Source: Longispora fulva
GTDB lineage: Bacteria > Actinomycetota > Actinomycetes > Mycobacteriales > Micromonosporaceae
Assembly (NCBI RefSeq): GCF_015751905.1
Contig: NZ_JADOUF010000001.1
Span: forward strand, 5,518,001 to 5,582,000
Length of the DNA: 64,000 bases
Direction: 5' to 3'
The translations under genes were made by a program, and so were the position numbers. The notes beneath the pieces were generated by a model. That model was given only the letters and a program-made list of their open reading frames with translations, did no database searches and had not been told where the DNA came from. Shown piece by piece: positions 41,821 through 50,850 of this stretch (position 1 is the stretch's first letter; each line of letters begins with the position of its first letter).

Positions 41821-42363
41821 ATGCCTGGACCTTACGGATACCCGCGCACCGAAGCGCCCCCGACCGACGACGCCATCGGCTGGATCACCGGCCGCCTCCC
41901 CGAGGACTGGTTCGTCGGCCTGCAGATCTCGATCGACCGCGACGAGATCCTCATCGTGGGCCAGCTCCCCGAGCCGACCCTCCCCGAAGACGCCACCGAG
42001 ATCGACAAGGCCGCCGCCGAGGCCGGCCGGATCGAACGGTTCCGCGAGCCCACCCGCGACCACCGGATCAAGCTCGCCCAGCAGATCGAGCACCGCTACC
42101 GGCGCAAGTGCAGCTGGGGCGCCACCTGCGGCGACACCAAAGAGCTGTTCACCACGCTGTCCGCGCCGGTGATGAGCCGGCTCAAGCAGAAGGACCGCCT
42201 CGTCCTCGACACCCTCGTCAACGCCGGGGTGGCCCGGTCGCGGTCCGAGGCGCTCGCGTGGTGCGTGCGGCTGGTCGGCGAGCACGCGAACGAGTGGCTC
42301 AGCGACCTGCGGGGCGCGATGGAGTCCGTGGACGAGCTGCGGCGCAAGGGGCCAGACCTGTAG
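41821..42363 (+). CDS. Hypothetical protein with C-terminal ribbon-helix-helix-like segment
   Basis: 180 residues. The N-terminal half (about 15-90) is a small alpha/beta part (DEILIVGQLPEPTLPED; RIERFREPTRDHRIKLAQQIEHRYRRKCSWGATCG) with two Cys near 97 and 103. The C-terminal part (about 117-157), VMSRLKQKDRLVLDTLVNAG followed by VARSRSEALAWCVRLVGEH, follows the ribbon-helix-helix (CopG/Arc) pattern, including the SRSEA turn. It could be a DNA-binding protein. A dyad overlaps its own promoter end, consistent with autoregulation. Similar proteins are common in actinobacteria as hypothetical proteins; no function is known to me. Confidence 0.75.
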   Translation: MPGPYGYPRTEAPPTDDAIGWITGRLPEDWFVGLQISIDRDEILIVGQLPEPTLPEDATEIDKAAAEAGRIERFREPTRDHRIKLAQQIEHRYRRKCSWGATCGDTKELFTTLSAPVMSRLKQKDRLVLDTLVNAGVARSRSEALAWCVRLVGEHANEWLSDLRGAMESVDELRRKGPDL

Positions 42364-42464
42364 GTCGGCGGGCGGGCCCGCACGATCCGGCACACGCCGG
42401 GGTCCGACGACAGTCGTCGCCGAACCCCGGCGTCGCGCGCTTTCGGTCCCGGCGTCGCGGTGTT

Positions 42465-43118
42465 CTACGCCGATTCCAGGCCGCTGGCCGCGCGTCGGCG
42501 GTCGTGGCGGCGGCCCAGTTGGGCGGCGACCGGCATCAGTACCGCGAGGGAGATCCACGACAGGCTGCACACCTTGGCGCTGACCAGGAACGCCAGCGGG
42601 ATCGACAGGGTGAACACCAGCGCCGGCAGGCCGACCCGCTGGCGGAACTCGCGCAGCATCCGCGGCGGGGTGTCGTCGGCGAGGAGCTTGTCGCGGGCCA
42701 CGCCGTTGAGCAGCAGGAGGAAGGCCCAGCCGACCCCGCCGAGGACGGTGGCGTAGATGACCGGGCCGGGCTGGGTGTCGTCGGCGTCGTTGAGGACCTT
42801 GCTCGCCCACGGGATGAGCGTGATGCCCAGCAGGCAGATCAGGTTTCGGAACAGCAGGCCGCGGCTCAGGTGGGTCACGTGCCGGAACAGGCCGTGGTGG
42901 GCCCGCCAGAAGCCGCCGATGATCAGGAAGCTGATCAGGAACATCAGGTACGCGCCGCCGGAGTCGGCCAGGCTGTGCCAGGCGGCTGCGTCGGAGGTGA
43001 GGTGCTCGGGCACCGGCAGTTCCAACGCGAGCAGCGTGATGGCGATCGCGATCACGGCGTCGGAGAAGAACACCAGTCGGTCGAGCTCTTTACGGTCGGG
43101 GGCCTCGGCATCGGTCAC
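42465..43118 (-). CDS. TMEM175-family (DUF1211) potassium channel-like membrane protein
   Basis: 217 residues from a GTG at 43118. The defining motif FSDAVIAIAITLLALELPVP (about 15-34) in helix 1 forms the ion filter in the TMEM175 family. It is followed by five more helices (about 50-70, 80-100, 112-132, 150-170, 180-200). Bacterial members are tetrameric K+ leak channels with one six-helix repeat each. The Phe-Ser-Asp motif is intact. No ribosome binding site is clear. It lies downstream of the fusion gene at 43205-45532 on the same strand, 86 bases away, and may be transcribed with it. Confidence 0.9.
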   Translation of the reverse strand: MTDAEAPDRKELDRLVFFSDAVIAIAITLLALELPVPEHLTSDAAAWHSLADSGGAYLMFLISFLIIGGFWRAHHGLFRHVTHLSRGLLFRNLICLLGITLIPWASKVLNDADDTQPGPVIYATVLGGVGWAFLLLLNGVARDKLLADDTPPRMLREFRQRVGLPALVFTLSIPLAFLVSAKVCSLSWISLAVLMPVAAQLGRRHDRRRAASGLESA

Positions 43119-43204
43119 CGGGGCATCATGCCTGATCTTGGCAAGCCAGCCCAGCGGTCGGGGCCAGTCGGGAACCGGCGCCGGCGGCCGGGCGGACGCT
43201 GGGG

Positions 43205-45532
43205 CTAGCGGCGGGCTCCCGACGGTACCCCTCGACGGGTTTTGTCCTTTTTGGTGGGTCTGGTGGTGGGCGGCAGGGTCACCAGCGCCAGTGGGGTCAG
43301 CTCCCGGGCCGAGCCCAGCGGGTCGTCGCCGAGCGCCTCCGCCGGGAACTCCCCCGTGCCGGCCCAGCCCAGCACCCGCGCCCCGGAGACGATCGCGCAT
43401 CCGCCCAGGGTCGCGTACGCGTCGGCGGGCAGGCCGGTTCGCAGCGCGCCGAGCAGCGCGGCGGCCACGGCGTCCGGGTCGTCCGGCGGCGCGATCACGG
43501 CGACGTCGGCCGGGAACACCGCGTCCTCGCGCGGGACGGCCACCGCCCGCAGCGCGGGTCCGCCCACCTTGTAGGCGAGCGTGCGCAGGCCCATCACCCG
43601 CAGGCCGCCCGCGCACACCACCCGGCCCAGGCCGGTCGCCTCGATCGCGAGCTGGGTCCGCCACGGGCCCCGGCGCACGCCGTCGCCGCGCGCGGTCAGC
43701 ACCCGGGCGAACAGGCCGGGGACGATCTCCCACAGGTACCGGGCCCGGCCCTGCGCGACGGCCACCGGCTTGGCGGCGACCACCACGAACCACGGCGTGC
43801 CCAGCACCTTGCGGTAGTACTTGTCGGCGGCGAGGTGGCCGACGAACTCCGCGATGTGGTAGCGGATGTTGTCGGCGATCCGGTCGCCGGCCCCGATCAT
43901 CGGGGTACGCACCGGGAACCGCAACCAGCCGCCCGACTCCAGCAGGTGTCCCGGATTGGGTTCGAGCGGGCCCCTGGGCATCGGGGCGGCCGTCGGGGCC
44001 TCCAGGAGGCGGAGCCAGCGTTCGACCAGGTAGAGCCGCCAGAAGTACTCGGCGTCGTTGCGGCGGCCGGCCAGCAGGGCCCCGAAGCCGGCGAGGGCCG
44101 CGCGCTGGTCGGCCCACGGCCGGGACGCGAACCGCTCCGACAGCAGGGTCGCGTAGATCCGGCCCCGGGACGCCGTCAGCAGTTCCCTGGTCGGGGCCGG
44201 GTGCCGGAGCTGGTCGGCCCCGGTCAGCTCCGCGGCGCGGGTCAGGCGGGCGAGCTCCCTGCGCAGGATGTCGCCGGAGCCGACGGCCTCCACGTACGGG
44301 GTGCGGACCGCCACGCCGAACCGGGCGGCGCACCGGTCGGCGACCCGGGCCAGGTACGCCGTCGCCGCGTGCCGGTGCGCGTTCGCCGGCATCCGGTCCC
44401 CCGCCATGAGCAGCAGGTTCGCGCCGGCCGGGTCGAGCAGCGCGTCGACCTCGCCGGCCGCGGAGCGGGCGGTCGCCCACACGAGGTAGCCGGTCGGGTC
44501 GGGCACCGGCTCTCCGAGGTCGGCGAGGAACGCGTCGAGGTCCCGCTCGAACTGGTCGGGGCCGGCGGTGACGGTCCGGTGGGTGGTGCGGTCGTCGGCG
44601 AGGCGGGACGCGTAGGCCTCCTCGCCGGTGTCGAGGGGGGCGAAGGTCGCGGAGTAGACCGGGATCGGGGCACCGCGATCCCGGCCCGCTCCCAGGTGGA
44701 AGGCACCGCCGGGCCGGTCGACCTCCGCTGGGTAGACGCCGGACTCCCGCCCGAAGAGGCCGGGCTCCTGATCGAAGGCACCGGAGTCCTGGACGAAGGG
44801 CCCGGGCTCCTGGGCGAAGGGGCCGGCCGCCGCTGGCCGCGCCGCCTCCAGCGCGACCGCGAGGACCGCCGCCCCGGCCACCCCCTCCGCGAGCCGCACC
44901 CCGATCCGGCCGGTCCGGGCAGCCGCCGTCAGGGTCGCCGTGGCCGGGGCGACGGCGCGCATCGGGGCCGGGCGGACCATGACCGGCTCGACCCCGTCGC
45001 GGGTGACGGTGATGACCTGGCCGGGGAGTACCCGTCGAATGGCGGTGTGGAAAGTGGCCTCGGTGTCGTCGCAGGCCCCGGTGGCCAGGAACCGGGCGAC
45101 CGTCGCCGGGTCCGGGGTGGACGGCACCCCGGCGGCGAGCAGCGCGCCCGGCTCGGAGGCGACGAGCACGGTGTCGGGGAGGACTGCGTAGTACAGCGGC
45201 GCGCCGTCGCCGTTGCGGGCGAGGACCAGCACGCCCCGGGCGGGGTCGGCGAGGGCCATCGCGTACGGGTCGGTGCCGAGCAGGAGGGCGCGGGGGCCGT
45301 GGGCGGCGTACCGGCCGAGGAGCGTCGTCGCCTCCGCGATCCCGTCCAGGACGATCGCCGTGCCCGCCAGCACCTTGATCTCGGGCACGGCCGCGCGCAG
45401 CCCGAGGCCCAGCGCCGGCTGGCCGGGGGCGGAGTGCCAGGCGTTCGGGTCGCCGCCCCGGGGCGCGAGGGCGCGGGTGAGGTCGTCGAGGACAGCGGGC
45501 ACTGACCCGAAGTACGCGGCAATTCCTGCCAT
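43205..45532 (-). CDS. Degenerate asparagine-synthetase-like protein fused to F420-0:glutamate-ligase-like domain
   Basis: 775 residues from the ATG at 45532, preferred over 45541 because GCAGGAG then has normal spacing. The N-terminus MAGIAAYFG aligns with AsnB MCGIAG, with the catalytic Cys replaced by Ala. The middle (about 205-510) follows AsnB, but the PP-loop SGGxDS is LAEGVAGA. Between them lie four 7-residue repeats (about 237-264). The C-terminal part (about 537-755) fits the long-form F420-0:gamma-glutamyl ligases: FPVRTPMIGAGDRI, VVVAAKPVAVAQGR, QLAIEATGLGRVV, APPDDPDAV and a late DDPLGSARELTPLALV; the IDGP motif is not kept. Asparagine synthesis is unlikely. A binding or ligase role is a guess. 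Confidence 0.75.
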   Translation of the reverse strand: MAGIAAYFGSVPAVLDDLTRALAPRGGDPNAWHSAPGQPALGLGLRAAVPEIKVLAGTAIVLDGIAEATTLLGRYAAHGPRALLLGTDPYAMALADPARGVLVLARNGDGAPLYYAVLPDTVLVASEPGALLAAGVPSTPDPATVARFLATGACDDTEATFHTAIRRVLPGQVITVTRDGVEPVMVRPAPMRAVAPATATLTAAARTGRIGVRLAEGVAGAAVLAVALEAARPAAAGPFAQEPGPFVQDSGAFDQEPGLFGRESGVYPAEVDRPGGAFHLGAGRDRGAPIPVYSATFAPLDTGEEAYASRLADDRTTHRTVTAGPDQFERDLDAFLADLGEPVPDPTGYLVWATARSAAGEVDALLDPAGANLLLMAGDRMPANAHRHAATAYLARVADRCAARFGVAVRTPYVEAVGSGDILRRELARLTRAAELTGADQLRHPAPTRELLTASRGRIYATLLSERFASRPWADQRAALAGFGALLAGRRNDAEYFWRLYLVERWLRLLEAPTAAPMPRGPLEPNPGHLLESGGWLRFPVRTPMIGAGDRIADNIRYHIAEFVGHLAADKYYRKVLGTPWFVVVAAKPVAVAQGRARYLWEIVPGLFARVLTARGDGVRRGPWRTQLAIEATGLGRVVCAGGLRVMGLRTLAYKVGGPALRAVAVPREDAVFPADVAVIAPPDDPDAVAAALLGALRTGLPADAYATLGGCAIVSGARVLGWAGTGEFPAEALGDDPLGSARELTPLALVTLPPTTRPTKKDKTRRGVPSGARR
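44741..44824 (-). repeat. Four 21-base tandem repeats in the fusion gene
   Basis: On the minus strand these bases encode GPFAQEP, GPFVQDS, GAFDQEP and GLFGRES, that is G-x-F-x-(Q/R)-(E/D)-(P/S) four times. They sit in a low-complexity linker inside the AsnB-like part. The DNA copies differ at several bases, so the array is not brand new. Confidence 0.7.
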
Positions 45533-45676
45533 CTCAGTCATCTCCTGCGGGCGGGATGACCGATCTTAGCGCTTCGTCTGAATTGCCCTGAAGGCACCCT
45601 GAAAAGGTGGCGGCCGGACCGGCGACCACCTCTCCACAGTCGACGATCGTTCCGTCGGATTCGCCCCGCCCGCGCT

Positions 45677-47674
45677 CTATCTCCCGGTCAGTCGGCGCAC
45701 CAGGTCCGCCGGGTCGGTCACCGGCAGGTCACAGACAAAATCCTTACACGTGTACGCCGTCGCGACCCCGCCCAGCACCGGCCGGTCCGCCAACAACGGC
45801 ACGCCCTCCTGATCCGGCACGCCGGCCACGATCACCGACCCGCCGGGCGCGTGCCGCCAGGCAGTCCTCAGCAGGTCACCCCCGCCGACGACGGCCACCT
45901 CCCACGGGCCGACCAGGTGCGACTCGGCCACGGCCGCGGCCCAGCCGGCGAACCGGGGGTACTTCGCGATCAGCGGCGCGGTCGTGGCCAGCGCGGCCTC
46001 CGCGGCCTCCCGGTACCGGCTCTCCCCGGTCAGCGCCGCGTACGCCGTCAACGCCCCGCACAGCGCCGTCACCCCGGACGGGCTCGCGTTGTCCGACGGG
46101 TCGCGCGGCCGGACGACCAGCGCCTCCCCGTCGGCGGCGGTGTCGAAGAAGCCGCCGTCGCCGTCGGTGAACTGCTCCAGGGCCACGTCGAGGAGCTGAC
46201 CGGCCAGGGTGAGCCAGCGGCCCTCTCCCGTGAGCTGGTGCATCGCGCAGAAGGCCTCGGCGACGCAGCCGTAGTCGTCGAGGACGCCGGCCGGTGCGCC
46301 GACGACGCCGTCCCGGGACACCCTGCGCAGGCGGCCGTCGACGATGTGTCCGACCAGGTTCTCTGCGGCGGCCCAGATGTCGAGGGCGTTCCAGCCATGC
46401 TCGGTGAGGCCGCCTTGGGGGCCATGGTCCTCGACGATCGAGACGTATTCGATCAGCGCGGTGAGCGCGAGACCGTTCCAGGCCGCCACCACCTTGTCGT
46501 CCCGGGCGGGCTGCGGCCGGGCACTCCGCGCCGCCAGCAGCCTGGCCCGCGCGGACCGCCAGCGCGCCACGACCTCCGGGCCCGCCCCGTCGACGTCCAT
46601 GCCGAGTTGGAGCACGCTCGTCCCGTGCTCGAAGGTGCCCTCCTTGGTGACCTTGAACAGATCGGCCGCCCAGGCCCCGTCGTCCGCGCCCAGGACCTCG
46701 ACGAGCTGTTCCGGCGTCCACGCGTAGGTCAGGCCCTCGACGCCGTCGGTGTCGGCGTCCAGCGCGGCGGCGAACCCCCGCTGTGCCCACAGGCCGGTGG
46801 TCAGGAACTCGGCGGTCTCCTTGGCGACCCGCAGGGCGAGCTGGTCGCCGGTCACCTTCCACAGCTGGGTGTACACCCGCAGCAGCAGCGCGTTGTCGTA
46901 CAGCATCTTCTCGAAGTGCGGGACCACCCACTCGGCGTCCACGGAGTAGCGCGCGAAGCCCCCGGCGAGTTGGTCGTACATCCCGCCCCTGGCCATCTGC
47001 TCGCAGGTGTGCCGGACCATCTCCAGCGCCTCGGCCGAGCCGGTGCGCTCGTGGTGCCGGAGCAGGAACGACAGCACCATGGACGGCGGGAACTTCGGGG
47101 CGCCGCCGAAACCGCCGCGCAGGTCGTCGTACCCGTCGCGGAGTTGACCCACGGCGGCGTCGAGCAGGCCGGCGGTGATCTCGCCCCGCCCGGAGGCCGC
47201 CGGCGCCAGCACCTCCACGATCGCGCGACCCTGGGCGAGGAGGTCGTCGCGCTGCTCCGACCAGGCCTTGCCGACGGCTTCGACGAGGGCGACGAAATGG
47301 TCGCGGGGGAAGTAGGTGCCGCAGTAGAACGGCTCGCCGTCCGGGGTGGCGAACGCCGTCATCGGCCAGCCGCCCTGGCCGGTGGTCGCCTGGGTGGCGG
47401 CCATGTACACGGCGTCGACGTCGGGGCGTTCCTCGCGGTCGACCTTGACGGGGACGGTGAGGGCGTTGACGACGGCCGCCACGTCCGGGTCCTCGAACGA
47501 CTGGTGTGCCATGACGTGGCACCAGTGGCAGGCGCTGTAGCCGACGCTGATCAGGAGGGGGACGTCCCGGCGCTTCGCCTCGGCGAAGGCCTCCGGACCC
47601 CACTCCCACCAGTCGACCGGGTTCCCGGCGTGTTGCTGGAGATATGGCGACGTCGCGTTACCGAGCCGGTTCAT
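45677..47674 (-). CDS. Thioredoxin-domain protein of the YyaL/DUF255 family
   Basis: 665 residues from the ATG at 47674 ([20 protein letters not shown], the family's standard start). The N-terminal DUF255/thioredoxin-like domain has [19 protein letters not shown] (about 45-63) with CHWC, then [15 protein letters not shown] and [16 protein letters not shown]. The rest is an alpha/alpha-barrel like N-acylglucosamine 2-epimerases (about 215-660), with [16 protein letters not shown]. Human and bacterial homologues (spermatogenesis-associated protein 20, YyaL) have unknown activity. It corresponds to Rv1084 in the conserved block, next to mca in mycobacteria; here 13 kb of other genes separate them. 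Confidence 0.94.
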   Translation of the reverse strand: MNRLGNATSPYLQQHAGNPVDWWEWGPEAFAEAKRRDVPLLISVGYSACHWCHVMAHQSFEDPDVAAVVNALTVPVKVDREERPDVDAVYMAATQATTGQGGWPMTAFATPDGEPFYCGTYFPRDHFVALVEAVGKAWSEQRDDLLAQGRAIVEVLAPAASGRGEITAGLLDAAVGQLRDGYDDLRGGFGGAPKFPPSMVLSFLLRHHERTGSAEALEMVRHTCEQMARGGMYDQLAGGFARYSVDAEWVVPHFEKMLYDNALLLRVYTQLWKVTGDQLALRVAKETAEFLTTGLWAQRGFAAALDADTDGVEGLTYAWTPEQLVEVLGADDGAWAADLFKVTKEGTFEHGTSVLQLGMDVDGAGPEVVARWRSARARLLAARSARPQPARDDKVVAAWNGLALTALIEYVSIVEDHGPQGGLTEHGWNALDIWAAAENLVGHIVDGRLRRVSRDGVVGAPAGVLDDYGCVAEAFCAMHQLTGEGRWLTLAGQLLDVALEQFTDGDGGFFDTAADGEALVVRPRDPSDNASPSGVTALCGALTAYAALTGESRYREAAEAALATTAPLIAKYPRFAGWAAAVAESHLVGPWEVAVVGGGDLLRTAWRHAPGGSVIVAGVPDQEGVPLLADRPVLGGVATAYTCKDFVCDLPVTDPADLVRRLTGR

Positions 47675-47828
47675 GAGGCCACTCTCCCACACCCGCCGAT
47701 TCCGACCCGATGGAGACACTCCAGGTGACCGGGCCACCCGTTCCGACAAGTACCCGATTGCAGCGGCCCGCCGACGCCCCTACTCTCGGCATTGATTTGC
47801 GTGAGTCACGCGGATGAAACGGGGAGAA

Positions 47829-49727
47829 ATGTCCATTAAGGCTAGATCTATTGCCGTGCGCGGAGGTATCGCCGCGCTCGCGGTCACTCTGGGCGTCACC
47901 GGGCTGGCGGTGTTCGGCACCGCCGGGGCGGCCTCGGCCGCGCCGTACTACGAGTACGCGCCGGTCACGCAGTCCGGATACACCGACTCCAAGGACCCGC
48001 AGGCGACCTTTGACGGCGCCTCCGGGCAGGGGATGCCGATCGGCGGCTGGACCGACGCCGCCGGTGCCGTGCACAAGTCCCGGGCCTACATCACCTTCGA
48101 CCTCGCGTCGTTCGGCAGCCGGAAGGTCAGCGGCGCGACGCTCTACTTCCGCGAGAAGAACGCGGCCGACTGCTCCAAGAGGGCCATCGAGATCTGGCGG
48201 ACCAAGCCGATCGACGCCAACCCGAGCTGGTTCCGCTCGCCGGTGTCGATGACCAAGCTCGACGAGTCGCTGACTCCGGAGTACTGCCCGGCGCGGTTCT
48301 CCTCCGACGTGTCCGCCGCCGTCAACGACGCCCTCGCGACCCGGCAGAAGAAGATCACCATCAAGATCAAGGTGCCGGACAACCTCGAGGGCGACGTCAG
48401 CTACGGGCGTACGGTGGCCGACCCGATCCTGTCGGTGAAGTACAACTCGCTGCCGGTCGTCGACGAGACGCACCTGTTCAACGGCGGGCGTCCCTGCGCG
48501 ACCAAGGCGCCGTTCCCCATCCTCGGCGGCTTCGGAAACATGCTCCAGGCCGTCGGGACCGACGCCGACGCGTGGGACTCGCTGCACCACGACTTCGCCG
48601 TGTGGCCGGTCGACAACCCGGCCGCGCGGACGGAGGTCGGGGCCGACTACGGCAGGTCCGGCCGGGTGAACACCGTCAACCTCCCCGCCAACGTGCTGGT
48701 CAGCGGCAAGACGTACGCGTGGCAGGTCCGGGTCTCCGACGGCACGGACACCTCGGCCTGGTCGAAGACGTGCACCTTCGCGTACGACAACGTGGCGCCG
48801 GCCACGACGCCCACCGTGACGTCCTCGAACTACCCCGCCGGTGGAGAGGAGTGGACGCCGCAGGGCGTTCCGGGCGAATTCACGTTCTCCGGTGGGGGCG
48901 ACGCCGACGTCGCGGGCTTCGAGTACACCTGGGGATCGATCTTCGGCGTGCCCGGCTGCTCCTACAGCGGGGACGCCGGCCAGCTCGAGTGCGCGGCCGA
49001 CCCGTTCGCCGGGCAGGGCATGGTCCGCGCCACCACGCCCGGCGGCACGGCGAAGGTCTCCCTGAGCCCGGTCGGGGACGGCCCGCAGCGCCTGATGGTG
49101 CGTTCCGTGGACCGGGCGGGCAACCGGTCCACCGGGCAGGCGGAGTACGAGGTGTTCGTGCGGGGCAGCGAACCGCAGGTCACGCCGGTCGGTACGCCCG
49201 AGTGGGGACAGCAGCTGACGCTGAAGTTCGCGCCGAGGGACGGGGTCGTGGGGGTCACCTCCTACGAGTACCAGCTCAACTGGGGTGAGGCGCGGCACGT
49301 GGCCGCCGGTCCGGACGGCACGGCGACTGTCTCCTTCCTCGCGGACAACGAGAACGGCTACACCGTCGCGGTGCGTTCGCACAGCGCGAACGGCTTCGTG
49401 TCCACCCAGGCGACGTGGGTGCACTACTTCGACCCGTGGCCGGGCGTCCGCTCGGACGTCTACCAGGCGACCGGGGAGCCGGTTGGGGGCGTCGGCGTGG
49501 CCGGCACCTTCACCTTCTCCCGGCCGGCCGGCTGGACGGCGGTGAAGGAGTACAGGTACTCGGTCAACGGCGAGGCGATGATCACGGTTCCGGCCGGCGC
49601 GGACGGGCGGGCCACCTTCACGTGGACGCCGACCGCCAGCGGTGACACCTACTTCGAGGTGTGGGCCGTGCGGCCGGACGGCACGGTGAGCGACTACTCG
49701 AACTCCTACGGGTTCACTGTCGCCTGA
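47829..49727 (+). CDS. Secreted DNRLRE-domain protein
   Basis: 632 residues from the ATG at 47829 (GGGGAGA site); an ATG at 47814 is 5 codons earlier. The signal peptide (AVRGGIAALAVTLGVTGLAVFG) ends at ASAAP. A DNRLRE-type beta domain follows (about 45-215: SGYTDSKDPQATFDGASGQG, RAYITFDLASFG, GATLYFREKNAADC, then VSAAVNDALA). The rest (about 220-632) is a chain of Fn3/Ig-like strands (TYAWQVRVSDGTDTSAWSK, YTVAVRSHSANGFVS, TYFEVWAVRPDGTVSDYS). Such proteins are surface or secreted adhesin-like or carbohydrate-associated; no catalytic motif is visible. A hairpin terminator follows. It is a stand-alone gene. Confidence 0.88.
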   Translation: MSIKARSIAVRGGIAALAVTLGVTGLAVFGTAGAASAAPYYEYAPVTQSGYTDSKDPQATFDGASGQGMPIGGWTDAAGAVHKSRAYITFDLASFGSRKVSGATLYFREKNAADCSKRAIEIWRTKPIDANPSWFRSPVSMTKLDESLTPEYCPARFSSDVSAAVNDALATRQKKITIKIKVPDNLEGDVSYGRTVADPILSVKYNSLPVVDETHLFNGGRPCATKAPFPILGGFGNMLQAVGTDADAWDSLHHDFAVWPVDNPAARTEVGADYGRSGRVNTVNLPANVLVSGKTYAWQVRVSDGTDTSAWSKTCTFAYDNVAPATTPTVTSSNYPAGGEEWTPQGVPGEFTFSGGGDADVAGFEYTWGSIFGVPGCSYSGDAGQLECAADPFAGQGMVRATTPGGTAKVSLSPVGDGPQRLMVRSVDRAGNRSTGQAEYEVFVRGSEPQVTPVGTPEWGQQLTLKFAPRDGVVGVTSYEYQLNWGEARHVAAGPDGTATVSFLADNENGYTVAVRSHSANGFVSTQATWVHYFDPWPGVRSDVYQATGEPVGGVGVAGTFTFSRPAGWTAVKEYRYSVNGEAMITVPAGADGRATFTWTPTASGDTYFEVWAVRPDGTVSDYSNSYGFTVA

Positions 49728-49739
49728 CCAGCGAAAACG

Positions 49740-49767
49740 AGGGTGGGCTGAGACTTCGGCCCACCCT
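49740..49767 (+). terminator. Hairpin after the DNRLRE gene
   Basis: AGGGTGGGC (49740-49748) pairs with GCCCACCCT (49759-49767), 13 bases after the stop codon. The tail is TCGCC without a U-tract. Confidence 0.6.
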
Positions 49768-49876
49768 TCGCCGTCGGCGCGCGCAGGCGGCGCGGAGTGA
49801 CGCCGGCCACAGTGGTCACATTCCCGGGACGGGGTTCGTCAGTGCTGTGTCGAACGAACTCCCGAGGAGAACAGTC

Positions 49877-50335
49877 ATGCAGGCACGGATGAAGAACCCG
49901 GCGATGGTCCTGGCCGACGCTGGCAAGGCGATCAACGGGCTGTACAAGGTGGCCCACAGTTCCGGTGTCGCCCCGTCCACCCTGGAGCTGGTGCACCTGC
50001 GCGCCAGCCAGATCAACGGATGCAGCGCGTGCGTGTACGGCGGAACGCACAGCGCGAAGAAGAACGGCGAGACCGACGAGCGGCTGTTCACCGTCGCCGC
50101 CTGGCGCGAGGCCCCCTACTTCACGGACGCCGAGCGCGCGGCCCTGGCGCTGGCCGAGTACGCGACCCGGCTCGCCGACAACCCCGAAGGCGTCCCGGAC
50201 GCGGTGTGGAACGAGGCCGCCGCGCACTACGACGAGCAGCAGCTGGCCGGGCTGGTGATGTGGATCGCCACCACCAACTTCTTCAACCGGCTCAACGCGA
50301 CCACCCGGCAGCCCGCCGGTCAGACCTGGGGCTGA
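49877..50335 (+). CDS. Carboxymuconolactone decarboxylase-family peroxidase-like protein (AhpD-like)
   Basis: 152 residues. The family motif is HLRASQINGCSACVYGGTHSAKKNG (about 39-63), with CSAC as the redox pair and the His six residues later. YATRLADNPEGVPDAVWNEA and LVMWIATTNFFNRLNATTR form the C-terminal helices. AhpD-like proteins work as alkylhydroperoxidase helpers through a Cys pair, and this spacing (CxxC...H) is the active form. The ATG at 49877 follows CCGAGGAGA. It is convergent with the VOC gene and separated from it by a hairpin. Confidence 0.93.
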   Translation: MQARMKNPAMVLADAGKAINGLYKVAHSSGVAPSTLELVHLRASQINGCSACVYGGTHSAKKNGETDERLFTVAAWREAPYFTDAERAALALAEYATRLADNPEGVPDAVWNEAAAHYDEQQLAGLVMWIATTNFFNRLNATTRQPAGQTWG

Positions 50336-50345
50336 GCCCCTCCGA

Positions 50346-50374
50346 CGGGTGGCGGCAGTCGCTGTCGCCACCCG
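50346..50374. terminator. Hairpin between convergent AhpD-like and VOC genes
   Basis: CGGGTGGCG (50346-50354) pairs with CGCCACCCG (50366-50374). It lies in the 49-base gap between two converging stops and probably ends both transcripts. Confidence 0.55.
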
Positions 50375-50384
50375 GGTCGGGCCC

Positions 50385-50774
50385 TCAGGTGGGCAGCGAG
50401 CCCACGTTGATGATGTTGCCGTCCGGATCGGCGAACCACACGCCCCGCATGCCGTCCGTGATCGCGACGTCGTCCTTCCACGTGATGCCCTCGTACTCGA
50501 AGGTCATGAAGGAAACGCCCTTCTCGCGCAGTGCGTCGATCTCCGCGTCGAACTTCGCGTCGTCGACGCCGAAGGTGACCGCCGTGGCCTTGTTCGTGCC
50601 GGCGAAACCGGACACGTACACGAAGAGCATGCCGTCGCCGCAGGAGTAGAAGAGGCCACCGCCTTCCATCTCCTCGCGGAGGACCTTCAGGCCCAGCGTG
50701 CCCTCGTAGAACCGGCGTGCAACGGCCAGGTCCTTGACCGGCAGCGTGGCGGCCGGCATGAGCTCAGAAAACAT
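50385..50774 (-). CDS. VOC (glyoxalase/bleomycin-resistance-fold) family protein
   Basis: 129-residue VOC-fold protein, one beta-alpha-beta-beta-beta module pair: ATLPVKDLAVARRFYEGTLG (about 9-28), GLFYSCGDGMLFVYVS, ATAVTFGVDDAKFDAEIDALREKG, ITWKDDVAITDGMRGVWFADPDGNIINVG. The end (WFADPDGNIINV) is the usual metal-site Glu/His region, but the Glu is replaced by Asn, so an enzymatic metal site is uncertain. Family roles include glyoxalase, dioxygenase and drug binding. No clue to the ligand. A single gene on the minus strand. Confidence 0.88.
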   Translation of the reverse strand: MFSELMPAATLPVKDLAVARRFYEGTLGLKVLREEMEGGGLFYSCGDGMLFVYVSGFAGTNKATAVTFGVDDAKFDAEIDALREKGVSFMTFEYEGITWKDDVAITDGMRGVWFADPDGNIINVGSLPT

Positions 50775-50850
50775 GGCTTCGCCCCCTCTTGCTCATCTCC
50801 GACGCTACGCCTCGGTGCCCTCCACCGGACCGGATTCGCCGGGTACGCGG

